Notes under the pieces: generated by a model
What the model was told of the DNA's origin: nothing
Databases searched by the model: none
Seen by the model: only the letters and a program-made list of their open reading frames with translations
Translations under genes and position numbers: made by a program
Shown here: positions 7,426-15,476 of the stretch, one piece after another
Position numbering within the stretch: position 1 is the stretch's first letter
How the letters are laid out: every line of letters begins with the position of its first letter
Assembly (NCBI GenBank): GCA_913063375.1
Contig: CAJXXR010000001.1
Coordinates: 205,948-269,947, forward strand
Direction: 5' to 3'
DNA from: an uncultured Flavobacteriales bacterium
GTDB taxonomy: Bacteria > Bacteroidota > Bacteroidia > Flavobacteriales > CAJXXR01
DNA: 64,000 bases

Positions 7426-8148
7426 ATGACTATTAAACAGGAACTAGAAGCCATTATACCGAATATTTATGAATCCGAAGATGGGGATTTTTACAAGGTT
7501 GACCCCTTAGCTGGTATGACTGATGATGAAATCGACAGCTTCAAAAGACAACTACCAAATTCCTATTTACCTGTTGAAATTGAAGAATTATTACGGTTTT
7601 GCAAAGGTTTTGAATTTGATACACTAGACGAAGTCTGCTTTGATGCTATTGGATATTTTGGTTTTGAAGAAGTGTTTCCAAATTCAATTCAGCTTGCGGG
7701 TGATGGTCTTGGTAACTTTTGGATTCTTGATATTGATTCCAAAGGTAATTGGAATTCAGTATATTATGTCTGCCACGATCCAGCTGTGATTGTAAAACAA
7801 TCTGAAAACTTAGGTGACTTTATTAAACATATTGACGAATTTGGAAAGCTTAGAAATGAATCATTACTTGATTTAATTCACGAACAATCCGTAATGAAAG
7901 TATGGAATGATAAATTCGGAATTATGTCGGAAAATAAAAAGGATTATGATTTTGAAAATGAACCAATTGCCTTTCCTGAAAGTTATTTAATTGCCGACCT
8001 TTCAGATAAACCAGTAGATACCGGTTTTATATGGGCATTATCTGGGCCAAATACAAAAATCATAAGGCCTACTGACGCTCCGATTTGGATAGTTGAAAAA
8101 AAAGTAAAACAGGGGTTTTTAGCAAGACTATTTGGAGGGAAGAGATAG
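7426..8148 (+). CDS. SMI1/KNR4 (SUKH) family protein
   Basis: A 240-residue cytoplasmic protein. The SUKH core covers about residues 20-145: LPNSYLPVEIEELLRFCKGFEF, FGFEEVFPNSIQLAGDGLGNFWILD, then VYYVCHDPAVIV and a helix with LGDFIKHIDEFG. In bacteria this family supplies many immunity proteins against contact-dependent and polymorphic toxins, but it also has housekeeping-like members. No toxin gene is visible next to it. The C-terminal 90 residues are an extension I do not recognise. Its ATG abuts the stop of the previous gene, so translation is probably coupled. Confidence 0.85.
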   Translation: MTIKQELEAIIPNIYESEDGDFYKVDPLAGMTDDEIDSFKRQLPNSYLPVEIEELLRFCKGFEFDTLDEVCFDAIGYFGFEEVFPNSIQLAGDGLGNFWILDIDSKGNWNSVYYVCHDPAVIVKQSENLGDFIKHIDEFGKLRNESLLDLIHEQSVMKVWNDKFGIMSENKKDYDFENEPIAFPESYLIADLSDKPVDTGFIWALSGPNTKIIRPTDAPIWIVEKKVKQGFLARLFGGKR

Positions 8149-8278
8149 GCTACCAATTTTCCAGGAGCCAAATAGCGAGAATAACATATACTTACGAGGT
8201 AGAAATCAATATTTTTGGTGTGAATAAGGTTCCTAAAACACCTCAAATTTTCAATCATTAAGCGATTAATCTTACTAC

Positions 8279-8776
8279 ATGAATAAACTGAGCAAACAGA
8301 TTATTGAAGGGAAATTTGATACTAAATTATTCACCCTTTCCTTAATCTTCATTTCTTCAATTCTATTTTACTTTGCAAGACTTTTCCAATATCAAATTAA
8401 TCTGGACCTAGGAATTAATATGTTAGGTTACCTATTAGGCCTAACAATACAATTGTTTGGAACTGCTTATATCATTATGATTATCCTAGACAAAATGGAT
8501 ATTACCAATAAATATTCAAACTTATTGGGATTTGTTTCTTTAGGATTTTCACTAGCCTGCACTCTACCAATTCTTGCAAAACTAATACTGCCTAAAGGAG
8601 TCATTCCATTCAATGTGCTTCAAGACAGCCTAACTTTTGTAGGCTACCTATTTCTAATCTGGGTATTAAATAATAAGTATAGCTTAGGATGGAGAAAGTC
8701 AATATTTGTAACGATATTGGTCTATATCGTTTTCATACTATTAAAGTATACCTGGATGGGAGGCATTCCACTATAA
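8279..8776 (+). CDS. integral membrane protein, 165 aa
   Basis: Four or five predicted membrane helices (about 18-36, 48-70, 80-102, 112-128 and 140-158) with short loops and a charged N-terminus. No family is recognised. The pattern of a compact multi-helix protein without conserved polar residues fits an orphan inner-membrane protein. About 60 bases separate it from the next membrane-protein gene, so the two may be co-expressed. Confidence 0.65.
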   Translation: MNKLSKQIIEGKFDTKLFTLSLIFISSILFYFARLFQYQINLDLGINMLGYLLGLTIQLFGTAYIIMIILDKMDITNKYSNLLGFVSLGFSLACTLPILAKLILPKGVIPFNVLQDSLTFVGYLFLIWVLNNKYSLGWRKSIFVTILVYIVFILLKYTWMGGIPL

Positions 8777-8836
8777 AACCACAACAACCATTCATACCTT
8801 TATAAAGCTTGTAAAACCAATTATTTAAATAGAATA

Positions 8837-9481
8837 ATGAAGAAACACCTACTCTGGATAATACCTTGTATCAGCGTCTTACTTTTGGGAATTACTATGC
8901 CATTATCTGAAAACTATTATGGCATGCATTCAACCCTGGAGCGATTACTTTTCATCATTACATTTTATGGATTCCCTATATGGTTCTTTTTACCCGTTGG
9001 ACTGTTTGCTTCCATTATTGCAATCTTCAGCTATAGGAAATTGAGCTATAAAAAGAGATTGTTTAAATGGACAAAAACACTATTTATTATTGTCAGTGTA
9101 TTTTTCTTATTTATTAATGGATCCTTTACTGTTTCTAAATTCATCTTTGGGAATGATCCTTTTCCTCGACAATATTATGATGAACTAATTGCCACCACTC
9201 AAGATCTTTCAGCTATTAAAAATGGTGTATTTAAAATGGCCCATGGGAAAATAATTAGAAAGGGGGATAGTCATTTGGTAGAATATGACAATGGAGATAG
9301 TGTAGCCTTTCAAGTAAATTGGTTGGATAATGGGGAACATCAATTGATTCACCAATACCCTTCGAATGAAGGCAGTGATACACTTTTGGTTAAAGTAACT
9401 GCTATAACAGATGATTATTACGAATGCTATTACAAACTAGGTGAATTAGCAGGGTACGATAAGATTGAAATAATAAAATAA
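8837..9481 (+). CDS. membrane protein with C-terminal soluble domain
   Basis: A 214-residue protein with hydrophobic segments at about 4-24, 33-62 and 77-98, followed by a C-terminal domain of about 110 residues. The latter has a strand-rich part (GDSHLVEYDNGDSVAFQVNWLDNGEHQLIH) and probably lies outside the cytoplasm. No family is recognised. It follows another small membrane protein gene in the same orientation. Confidence 0.65.
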   Translation: MKKHLLWIIPCISVLLLGITMPLSENYYGMHSTLERLLFIITFYGFPIWFFLPVGLFASIIAIFSYRKLSYKKRLFKWTKTLFIIVSVFFLFINGSFTVSKFIFGNDPFPRQYYDELIATTQDLSAIKNGVFKMAHGKIIRKGDSHLVEYDNGDSVAFQVNWLDNGEHQLIHQYPSNEGSDTLLVKVTAITDDYYECYYKLGELAGYDKIEIIK

Positions 9482-9651
9482 CTATTAGTACAATGACAAA
9501 ACAGAGTTTATTAAATTGTTGAAAGATTAAGGAATGAGGTAACTATTGATTCCTGCTAATAATTATATTTGGCCTTTTATATACCGTTTACTGAATAGTA
9601 CTCTTTATTTCATTTTCCCAAAATGTATTTCAATAACATCAAATAAAAGCA

Positions 9652-10458
9652 ATGAATAAACGCATTAGCATTCTACTATTAGTGCTTTTACCAACCCTAG
9701 TCTTCGGACAGATCAATCTGGAAAAGAGATTAAGTAAGCAGGTAAGCCAATCAACAGATTTCGACAACGATTTGGAACTCCCATTTTCCTTATTGGATTC
9801 AGAGCAAATTGATGCATTTTATCACAAATTACTGGAGCCCGAATTTAAGGATTACACTATTCGAAAAGCAAATAACAAAGAGGTTACCGAATTACCAAAA
9901 GGTCATTTCGATATATCATTGGGTACATTTATACCTACTTCAAAAGCCAAATCACTAGGCTCTCATCCAACCTTAGGTATTTCTGGAGGCCTTAAGTACA
10001 ACAGGCTTACCTATGGCTTAACATTAGACATGCGCTTTGGTCCCACTAAAGAAAAATATCAAGTACTTAAAAGGGATACCCTAACTACAGATTACTATTT
10101 TGGTGTCTATTTTGGAATGGATGTATCCTATGATTTAATCCGTTACAAAAACAATGAGCTTTTATTGTTAGCTGGATTTGGATACGATGGTTTTGATACA
10201 GAATTTACTGGTCCGTCGGATGATCCAATGGTTACTATATCTTCTTACAATCTAAATGGTGGGTTAATGTATAGGTGTTATTATAACGATAAGAATTATA
10301 TTGGTATCAGCTATCAGTATAACCTAGTTGATTATAATTCGGATAAAATAATTGAAAACCTCACCGGGAATTTTCATTCAATATCCATTAGCTTTGGAGG
10401 AGTGAATAACGCAAGGAAAAGACCAAGGTTGAAAGAATTGAGATTCCTTGAGGAATGA
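9652..10458 (+). CDS. secreted, probable outer-membrane beta-barrel protein
   Basis: A 268-residue protein with a clear signal peptide (MNKRISILLLVLLPTLVFGQ, about 19-20 residues). From about residue 90 the sequence alternates short amphipathic strands with Gly/Asn/Asp turns (GISGGLKYNRLTYGLTLDMRFG, YYFGVYFGMDVSYDL, YIGISYQYNLVDYN), as in small outer-membrane barrels. The final strand is followed by a short basic tail. The exact family and ligand are unknown. It is a single gene with about 170 bases of upstream non-coding sequence. Confidence 0.7.
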   Translation: MNKRISILLLVLLPTLVFGQINLEKRLSKQVSQSTDFDNDLELPFSLLDSEQIDAFYHKLLEPEFKDYTIRKANNKEVTELPKGHFDISLGTFIPTSKAKSLGSHPTLGISGGLKYNRLTYGLTLDMRFGPTKEKYQVLKRDTLTTDYYFGVYFGMDVSYDLIRYKNNELLLLAGFGYDGFDTEFTGPSDDPMVTISSYNLNGGLMYRCYYNDKNYIGISYQYNLVDYNSDKIIENLTGNFHSISISFGGVNNARKRPRLKELRFLEE

Positions 10459-10522
10459 AAAATGTTTAATCGAACTTGCTAAAGCATAAATAATCCAGAC
10501 TCATAACTCCTATATCAAGCAT

Positions 10523-10552
10523 AGATTATTAAAAAGACCCTATATTTAAAAC
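10523..10552 (+). repeat. 30-base upstream element, copy 1
   Basis: AGATTATTAAAAAG then ACCCTATATTTAAAAC, identical except for one base to 11773-11802. It lies 31 bases before the gene at 10584. The TATATTTA part resembles a -7 box (TAnnTTTG) with one change. Confidence 0.75.
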
Positions 10553-10583
10553 TAAATAAAATATCAGCTATAAACTGGAGCAA

Positions 10584-11741
10584 ATGAAATACCTCTTATT
10601 CCTATTTATCCTTCCCTTAATAGCCAAGGCAGACTATTCGAATATCAGTTTGTCACGATTGGTATGTAGGGCAGATTATGGAGCTATTGGAACAATCGTA
10701 AAACTAGACAAAAACTATTTTTATCTTGAAGTTGATACCTATGTGTTAGGCGAACTAGAATTGGACACTTTACCAATTCAGAGATTTGAAAATTGGAATT
10801 GCGGCAAGAGATATGCTGAATATACCATTGGTCAAAAAGAATTGGTTTTTTTCCGTAAAAGCAATTATGTCATAGAAGATTATGAACTCATAGGCTATGG
10901 GGCAGGCGCAGAATTTGAACTCCCCATAAGTAATGACAGCCTATTTTATAATTATCGATATAATAGACTTCAACCCTACAACCTAAAAGAATTTTTGGTT
11001 GCTTTAAGTGACTTTGATAAAATCAAACAGAAGACAAAAGAAAACTCCATAGGAATCTCAAAGGATGAGCAAGAAACATTTGCACGTAAATCAGAATTTC
11101 ACAAGTTGTTGATTACCTGTAGGGAATCCCAAATTGAAGATAATTTCAAAATCCCTACAAAAGGCTGTATCGTAAATTTGGAAACAAATTATCTATATCA
11201 AGATTATGAAAACAAAGTCTATATCCCGAACATTAATATGGATAGTGTATTCTTATATGTTGAGAATGCCGATGTATGGAAGCGTGAACATTACTTTATT
11301 GTAAAACCAAAAGAGGGTTGGGTAAGAAGGTTTCTAACCGTGTATTCCGTGAATGATACAAGCAGAAATAAAGTGCTATTCAGTCAGATTTTTAACATTT
11401 TAGAACTCCCCAAACCTAAGATTTTCTTTGGTAGTTCTTACAGAGACACTATCTATACAATTGGTGATGCTCTTCCAACCATGGCACATTACCTTGACGA
11501 TATGCACGAGGATGATCATTTGAACTATGAACTACTGAGCTATACCTATGATATTATATCCAATGGTAAGACCACATCTTTCAAAGTAAAGTCACCAAGA
11601 GGAACAAAGGTGCTTCACGATGGAATAAGACAACTAAAATCAGGTGATACAATATCCGTAAGAGATCTTCTGATTTTGTATCCAGATGGTACCGTAATTG
11701 AAAATGAAGGAAGGAGTATCTATTTCAAGAAATTGGAATAA
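10584..11741 (+). CDS. secreted protein of unknown function, 385 aa
   Basis: Has an N-terminal signal peptide (MKYLLFLFILPLIAKADYS, cut near residue 16). The first 110 residues resemble the pattern of proteins that report on a cysteine-containing, CBM-like or TIMP/netrin-like beta domain (LVCRADYGAIGTIVKL...NCGKRY..YTIGQKELVFF): two Cys, strand-rich. The remaining 270 residues are beta/alpha mixed with no recognised family. It shares a near-identical 30-base upstream element with the next gene, so both may answer to the same signal. Confidence 0.65.
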   Translation: MKYLLFLFILPLIAKADYSNISLSRLVCRADYGAIGTIVKLDKNYFYLEVDTYVLGELELDTLPIQRFENWNCGKRYAEYTIGQKELVFFRKSNYVIEDYELIGYGAGAEFELPISNDSLFYNYRYNRLQPYNLKEFLVALSDFDKIKQKTKENSIGISKDEQETFARKSEFHKLLITCRESQIEDNFKIPTKGCIVNLETNYLYQDYENKVYIPNINMDSVFLYVENADVWKREHYFIVKPKEGWVRRFLTVYSVNDTSRNKVLFSQIFNILELPKPKIFFGSSYRDTIYTIGDALPTMAHYLDDMHEDDHLNYELLSYTYDIISNGKTTSFKVKSPRGTKVLHDGIRQLKSGDTISVRDLLILYPDGTVIENEGRSIYFKKLE

Positions 11742-11772
11742 AGAATGAAATTGCCACTCTAAATCCAAGTAC

Positions 11773-11802
11773 AGATCATTAAAAAGACCCTATATTTAAA
11801 AC
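11773..11802 (+). repeat. 30-base upstream element, copy 2
   Basis: Second copy of 10523-10552 with a single T-to-C difference, 43 bases before the gene at 11846. Confidence 0.75.
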
Positions 11803-11845
11803 TTCACAAGATAATTGAAGTATAAAACAAAATTTAATTGAACCG

Positions 11846-12550
11846 ATGAACTTAAGATGCACGAGTTGTAATAGAGAAATCAATTCTGAAAATATCAATA
11901 TAACTACAGACCTAGCTAAATGTGGTAAATGTGGAGCTATTCATAAAGTGAGCCTATTGGTGAATCCTGTAAAAAAGGAAGATCTGAATCCTCCCATTGG
12001 TTCGAAAATTATAATGAAGAAAGGAATCAATGGAAATATTATATTCACGTATCCTAAAAAAGGCTTTTCACGATCATTAATACCACAACTTTTTTTCACC
12101 ACAGTTTGGCTTAGTTTTATTACATTTTGGACTTGGGGAGCCTCCCAAGGCAGCATAATCTTTGCCTTGTTTTCTATTCCGTTCTGGTTTGTTGGAATAA
12201 ATATGCTTGCGGGAATTTTAAATGAGGCAACTGAACTTCAAACTATCACTATCAATAAGTACAAATTATCCGTCAAGAGACAAAGGGCAATCAGACCACA
12301 ATTCTTCGAAACAGATCTTAAAAACATACAATCCGTCAAATTAAAAGGACTAAAAAAGAATGGATTATCCATGTTCGGAAACGTCCGACACATGATGAAA
12401 ATGCAAAGATCCTTTGGCTCTCCAATCGAATTACCTGCTATTATTACCGGACTAAAGACAGAGTACTTTTTTGATGAGGCCAATGATGCAGAACAAGAAT
12501 GGGTGATCAGTGTTTTGGATAGTTTAGTAAAAAAAGGAATAAAAAGATAA
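11846..12550 (+). CDS. zinc-ribbon membrane protein
   Basis: A 234-residue protein. The N-terminus carries a zinc-ribbon with C5-x-x-C8 and C26-x-x-C29. Two membrane helices follow at about 77-96 and 98-122, then a cytoplasmic domain of about 110 residues with strands (TITINKYKLSVKRQRAI, LKNIQSVKLKGLK) and a terminal helix DAEQEWVISVLDSLVKKG. The family is common but uncharacterised in Bacteroidota. The upstream 30-base element is shared with the previous gene. Confidence 0.72.
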   Translation: MNLRCTSCNREINSENINITTDLAKCGKCGAIHKVSLLVNPVKKEDLNPPIGSKIIMKKGINGNIIFTYPKKGFSRSLIPQLFFTTVWLSFITFWTWGASQGSIIFALFSIPFWFVGINMLAGILNEATELQTITINKYKLSVKRQRAIRPQFFETDLKNIQSVKLKGLKKNGLSMFGNVRHMMKMQRSFGSPIELPAIITGLKTEYFFDEANDAEQEWVISVLDSLVKKGIKR

Positions 12551-12605
12551 TATCAATTTTCCGAGCTACCTAAATATTTAATCGGAGTAAAATAAAAACC
12601 ACCGA

Positions 12606-13040
12606 ATGAACAAAGATTTAAAAGTAACCAAGAGTATTGATATCAATTCTTCAGCGGATAAGCTTTGGGATGCATTGACAAATCCAGATAAAATAAAAAT
12701 TTACCTCTTCGGAACAGAAACTATCAGCGATTGGAAAATAGGTAGCCGAATAATTTTTCAAGGTGAATATCAAGGACACAAGTACAAGGATAAAGGGAAT
12801 GTACTAGAGTCCAAAAAGAATAAAACATTGAAATATGATTATTGGACTTCCTTTTCTGGACTTGAAGATAATCAAGTAAATTATTCAGTGATAACCTATC
12901 ACATTGAAAAATCAGTGGACAACCAAGTAAAATTCACCTGGACACAAGAAGGCTTTGCAAATGAAGAAGGACGGCAACATACAGATAATGCACTAAGTGA
13001 AATGATGCAGCAGATTAAGAAATTGGTAGAGGAGGCTTAA
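12606..13040 (+). CDS. AHSA1-like SRPBCC protein
   Basis: A 144-residue soluble protein of the AHSA1 (activator of Hsp90 ATPase homologue 1-like) branch of the SRPBCC fold. The N-terminal strand/helix SIDINSSADKLWDALTNPDKIKIYLFG, the WKIGSRIIFQGEY strand pair, and a C-terminal helix after FTWTQEGFANEEGRQH are all typical of the branch. These proteins bind small hydrophobic ligands; in bacteria the partner is usually unknown. It stands 56 bases after the zinc-ribbon membrane protein. Confidence 0.85.
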   Translation: MNKDLKVTKSIDINSSADKLWDALTNPDKIKIYLFGTETISDWKIGSRIIFQGEYQGHKYKDKGNVLESKKNKTLKYDYWTSFSGLEDNQVNYSVITYHIEKSVDNQVKFTWTQEGFANEEGRQHTDNALSEMMQQIKKLVEEA

Positions 13041-13073
13041 AAACCTACATTAAAAAATATTGCAACTTAAAAA

Positions 13074-13541
13074 ATGAAAAGAAGCCTATTACTATTGATA
13101 GCACTACTGCAATCCACACTGTTGTTTGCTCAAAATTTGATTGAAACCGAATATATGAATGCCTTCGTTGTTGTAGCAGATAGCGCTCAAAGCTATTATG
13201 AGCTTAGAGAAAAAATGTTTGTCTTGAGTGACGAACTAAAACTTGAGATTGACACAATAGGAAGAGGCTATGACGCCAATAAAAATCTAATCTGTTTACC
13301 TGAAAATGATGCAGATGAAATGTGGGCTGGAGATTACCCTCCTAGACGATACCCAGACGAAACGTTAAGTTTAGAATATGTTGCCTTTTACGATGAAGAG
13401 TCGCCTACTAAAACAATTGGACTGATAACTGGAATTTTTGACTCAAAGGATAAAGCAGAAGCTCAATTAAATAGTGTAATAGAACATTCAAGCAATGCCT
13501 ATATCATCAATACTGATATTTATATGGGTTGTACACACTGA
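13074..13541 (+). CDS. secreted protein of unknown function, 155 aa
   Basis: Signal peptide MKRSLLLLIALLQSTLLFAQ (about 20 residues), then an approximately 135-residue exported domain. The layout of two strand-helix units (NAFVVVADSAQSYYELREKMFVLSDEL and IGLITGIFDSKDKAEAQLNSVIE) resembles a SPOR-like or similar small alpha/beta domain, but key SPOR residues are not certain. It begins 33 bases after the AHSA1-like gene and is convergent with the lipoprotein gene at 13600. Confidence 0.65.
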   Translation: MKRSLLLLIALLQSTLLFAQNLIETEYMNAFVVVADSAQSYYELREKMFVLSDELKLEIDTIGRGYDANKNLICLPENDADEMWAGDYPPRRYPDETLSLEYVAFYDEESPTKTIGLITGIFDSKDKAEAQLNSVIEHSSNAYIINTDIYMGCTH

Positions 13542-13599
13542 CAATTAGAAACAATCGAAAGGCCTCACTATAGATTTCAAATAGAAATTCGATATTTTC

Positions 13600-14364
13600 T
13601 TAATAAATATAAATGGCTTTTATAAAAATAGATTCTTCTTGTCGCCATTTAATCCAACCTGAAATAGGCTTTTCAAATTCTTCTGAAGATTTCAAATGAG
13701 CCCAATCACCATTAAACTCAATTACTTCAAATATATAATCCATTACACCCAATTGCATACTTGTATCTTGAAGAGCCGGTATTACCTCTGCTGCTTGACT
13801 TGGATTAATTCTTAACGCCATGGAATCTGTCAAATATATTTGACTACCGTTGCTGTAGTGTTCTTCAATGGTTTCAAACCATAGGTAACTATCATCTTTA
13901 ATGGAAAGTAATTTTTCATTTAGAATAAATTCATATCCACCTTCCACTTTTTTCACCTTTTCAAAAATGAAAAGTTCATATTCCAAATTGATTACATAAG
14001 CATCCAATAAATGTTCACAGGCTCTTTCAGTATAAAAGCAAGTGTCATTTTCATACATAATAAATTCATCACTGACTGTCAAAAGAGTATCACCTGATAC
14101 AGGTGCTATAAGGTTCAAAATCCCCTTGTTACTAATCAAACTAGACATATCAACTAGCAAAAAGCCAGATTTACTTTTCTCGTTAAGCTGATTATTAACC
14201 CGAATATTGCTATTATTCACAGTCGGAAGAGGCTGTTCTATGCTATCCACTGAAGCTACTATAGTCCCCTTAGAGTCACTATCACAGGAAACCAACAATC
14301 CCATCATCAGAACAATCAATGTGAAATCTATTTTCCTAAAATGTTTAACAAGCGTTGAAACCAT
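13600..14364 (-). CDS. lipoprotein of unknown function
   Basis: A 254-residue protein with a lipoprotein signal ending LLVSC (C27), so it is expected to be anchored in the periplasmic face of a membrane. After a Ser/Asn-rich linker the body is beta-rich. The C-terminal third (GVMDYIFEVIEFNGDWAHLKSSEEFEKPISGWIKW) is arranged like an SH3-type domain, with the final GWIKW as the usual SH3b ending. The overall family is not recognised. Confidence 0.7.
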   Translation of the reverse strand: MVSTLVKHFRKIDFTLIVLMMGLLVSCDSDSKGTIVASVDSIEQPLPTVNNSNIRVNNQLNEKSKSGFLLVDMSSLISNKGILNLIAPVSGDTLLTVSDEFIMYENDTCFYTERACEHLLDAYVINLEYELFIFEKVKKVEGGYEFILNEKLLSIKDDSYLWFETIEEHYSNGSQIYLTDSMALRINPSQAAEVIPALQDTSMQLGVMDYIFEVIEFNGDWAHLKSSEEFEKPISGWIKWRQEESIFIKAIYIY

Positions 14365-14485
14365 TCTGTATGCGTAAAAATTTATTAGTCATGAAGATAA
14401 GCAATCTCCTTTAGTTCGTAGTATGGAATTTTTAAAATGAAGCATATTCAAAAAAGGCCTCACAGCACACAAACAGAAGACAAAA

Positions 14486-14800
14486 CTACTTATTAGACTG
14501 CCCCAAATAATATTCCACTTCAGCAATTAACTTAGTCATATTTATACCTCTCAACTCCTTTAGAACGGTATAATCCACAGTACCATTAATTAATTCTAGA
14601 TCATAATCAAGTCTCAAATCGGTCTCCGCTATATAGTTATACGTATTCATATAGATAAGATAATTTCCTCTTTGAAGACCAATTGCACATAAGTCAGCCT
14701 CCCAATAATCTATAACGGCTATCTGAGAGAAATCAATTTTAGATTTCAATTCGGCAAGAATTTTTAGAATGGAAGTATGTTTTTTCATGGTATCGACCAT
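14486..14800 (-). CDS. hypothetical protein, 104 aa
   Basis: A small soluble protein (100-104 residues depending on which of two ATGs is used, 14800 or 14788). It has a helical N-terminus (ILKILAELKSKIDF), a central alternating strand region with NYLIYMNTYNYIA, and a C-terminal helix (MTKLIAEVEYYLG). No family is recognised. About 75 bases separate it from the SRPBCC gene upstream, so they may share a transcript. Confidence 0.6.
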   Translation of the reverse strand: MVDTMKKHTSILKILAELKSKIDFSQIAVIDYWEADLCAIGLQRGNYLIYMNTYNYIAETDLRLDYDLELINGTVDYTVLKELRGINMTKLIAEVEYYLGQSNK

Positions 14801-14877
14801 TTACATTTAAGTGGAAGAATTTTATTGTTAGCATGGCAGCATGCTAATCGAAATACGCAAAGGAGATCTAAAGACAT

Positions 14878-15354
14878 TCAGACTTCCACGCAGGCTTTCA
14901 AATCAACCAAGCGTTGTTTGACATTCCTCTTTAAACTGTTGGTAATCTTTTTGGAGAACAAATTAAATGGAAACTTCAGTTTGAAGGAATACAAAAAGAT
15001 CACCTCAGACTCTTTCTCTGCTAATGGATGGAACGTCCAAGAACCTTGGAAGGATTTAAAAATAGGGGAGGAAGAGGTCATTTTTACAGCCGTAACACTT
15101 GGTGGGCGATAGGAAACATACTCTGTTACCAGTCCAATCCCACTTTTTGCTTGGCAATAAGCCTTTACGCCCAAACCTGCTTCTTTGGCGCCATCCAATA
15201 AATCGGCCCTTTGCAAAAAGGTATCCCACTGCATTCTATTTGAATAGTCTTGGGTATATCTGAATAGTTCAGCTTGATTTTCCTGTATTATTATTTTCTC
15301 TTGAAACTTAATCGATTTCAAATCTTGATAGCTTATTGGTTGTACAGCGGTCAA
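14878..15354 (-). CDS. SRPBCC-family protein
   Basis: A protein of about 158 residues with the SRPBCC order of elements: first strand and helix (KIIIQENQAELFRYTQDYSNRMQWDTFLQ), a sheet with GLVTEYVSYRPPSVTAVKM, and a long C-terminal helix from KKITNSLKRNVKQRLVDLK. Hydrophobic-ligand binding is the family role. The only start that keeps the first strand is a TTG at 15354, with no in-frame ATG before residue 40, so the start is uncertain. This is one of five SRPBCC-like genes in the window. Confidence 0.72.
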   Translation of the reverse strand: MTAVQPISYQDLKSIKFQEKIIIQENQAELFRYTQDYSNRMQWDTFLQRADLLDGAKEAGLGVKAYCQAKSGIGLVTEYVSYRPPSVTAVKMTSSSPIFKSFQGSWTFHPLAEKESEVIFLYSFKLKFPFNLFSKKITNSLKRNVKQRLVDLKACVEV

Positions 15355-15476
15355 TGTACTAATTGTTTTAAGAACAAGGCTTCTTTCAGGTAGTACAATC
15401 TATTTGAGCCTTTACAAAGTTGGATTTGAGTAAGAGTTGTGAATACTGAAGGAGATATAAAGAATTCAAGAAACAA

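Noticed and set aside
14777..15112. Plus-strand open frame over the SRPBCC gene
   Set aside because: It is antisense to two better supported minus-strand genes and has no protein-like features.
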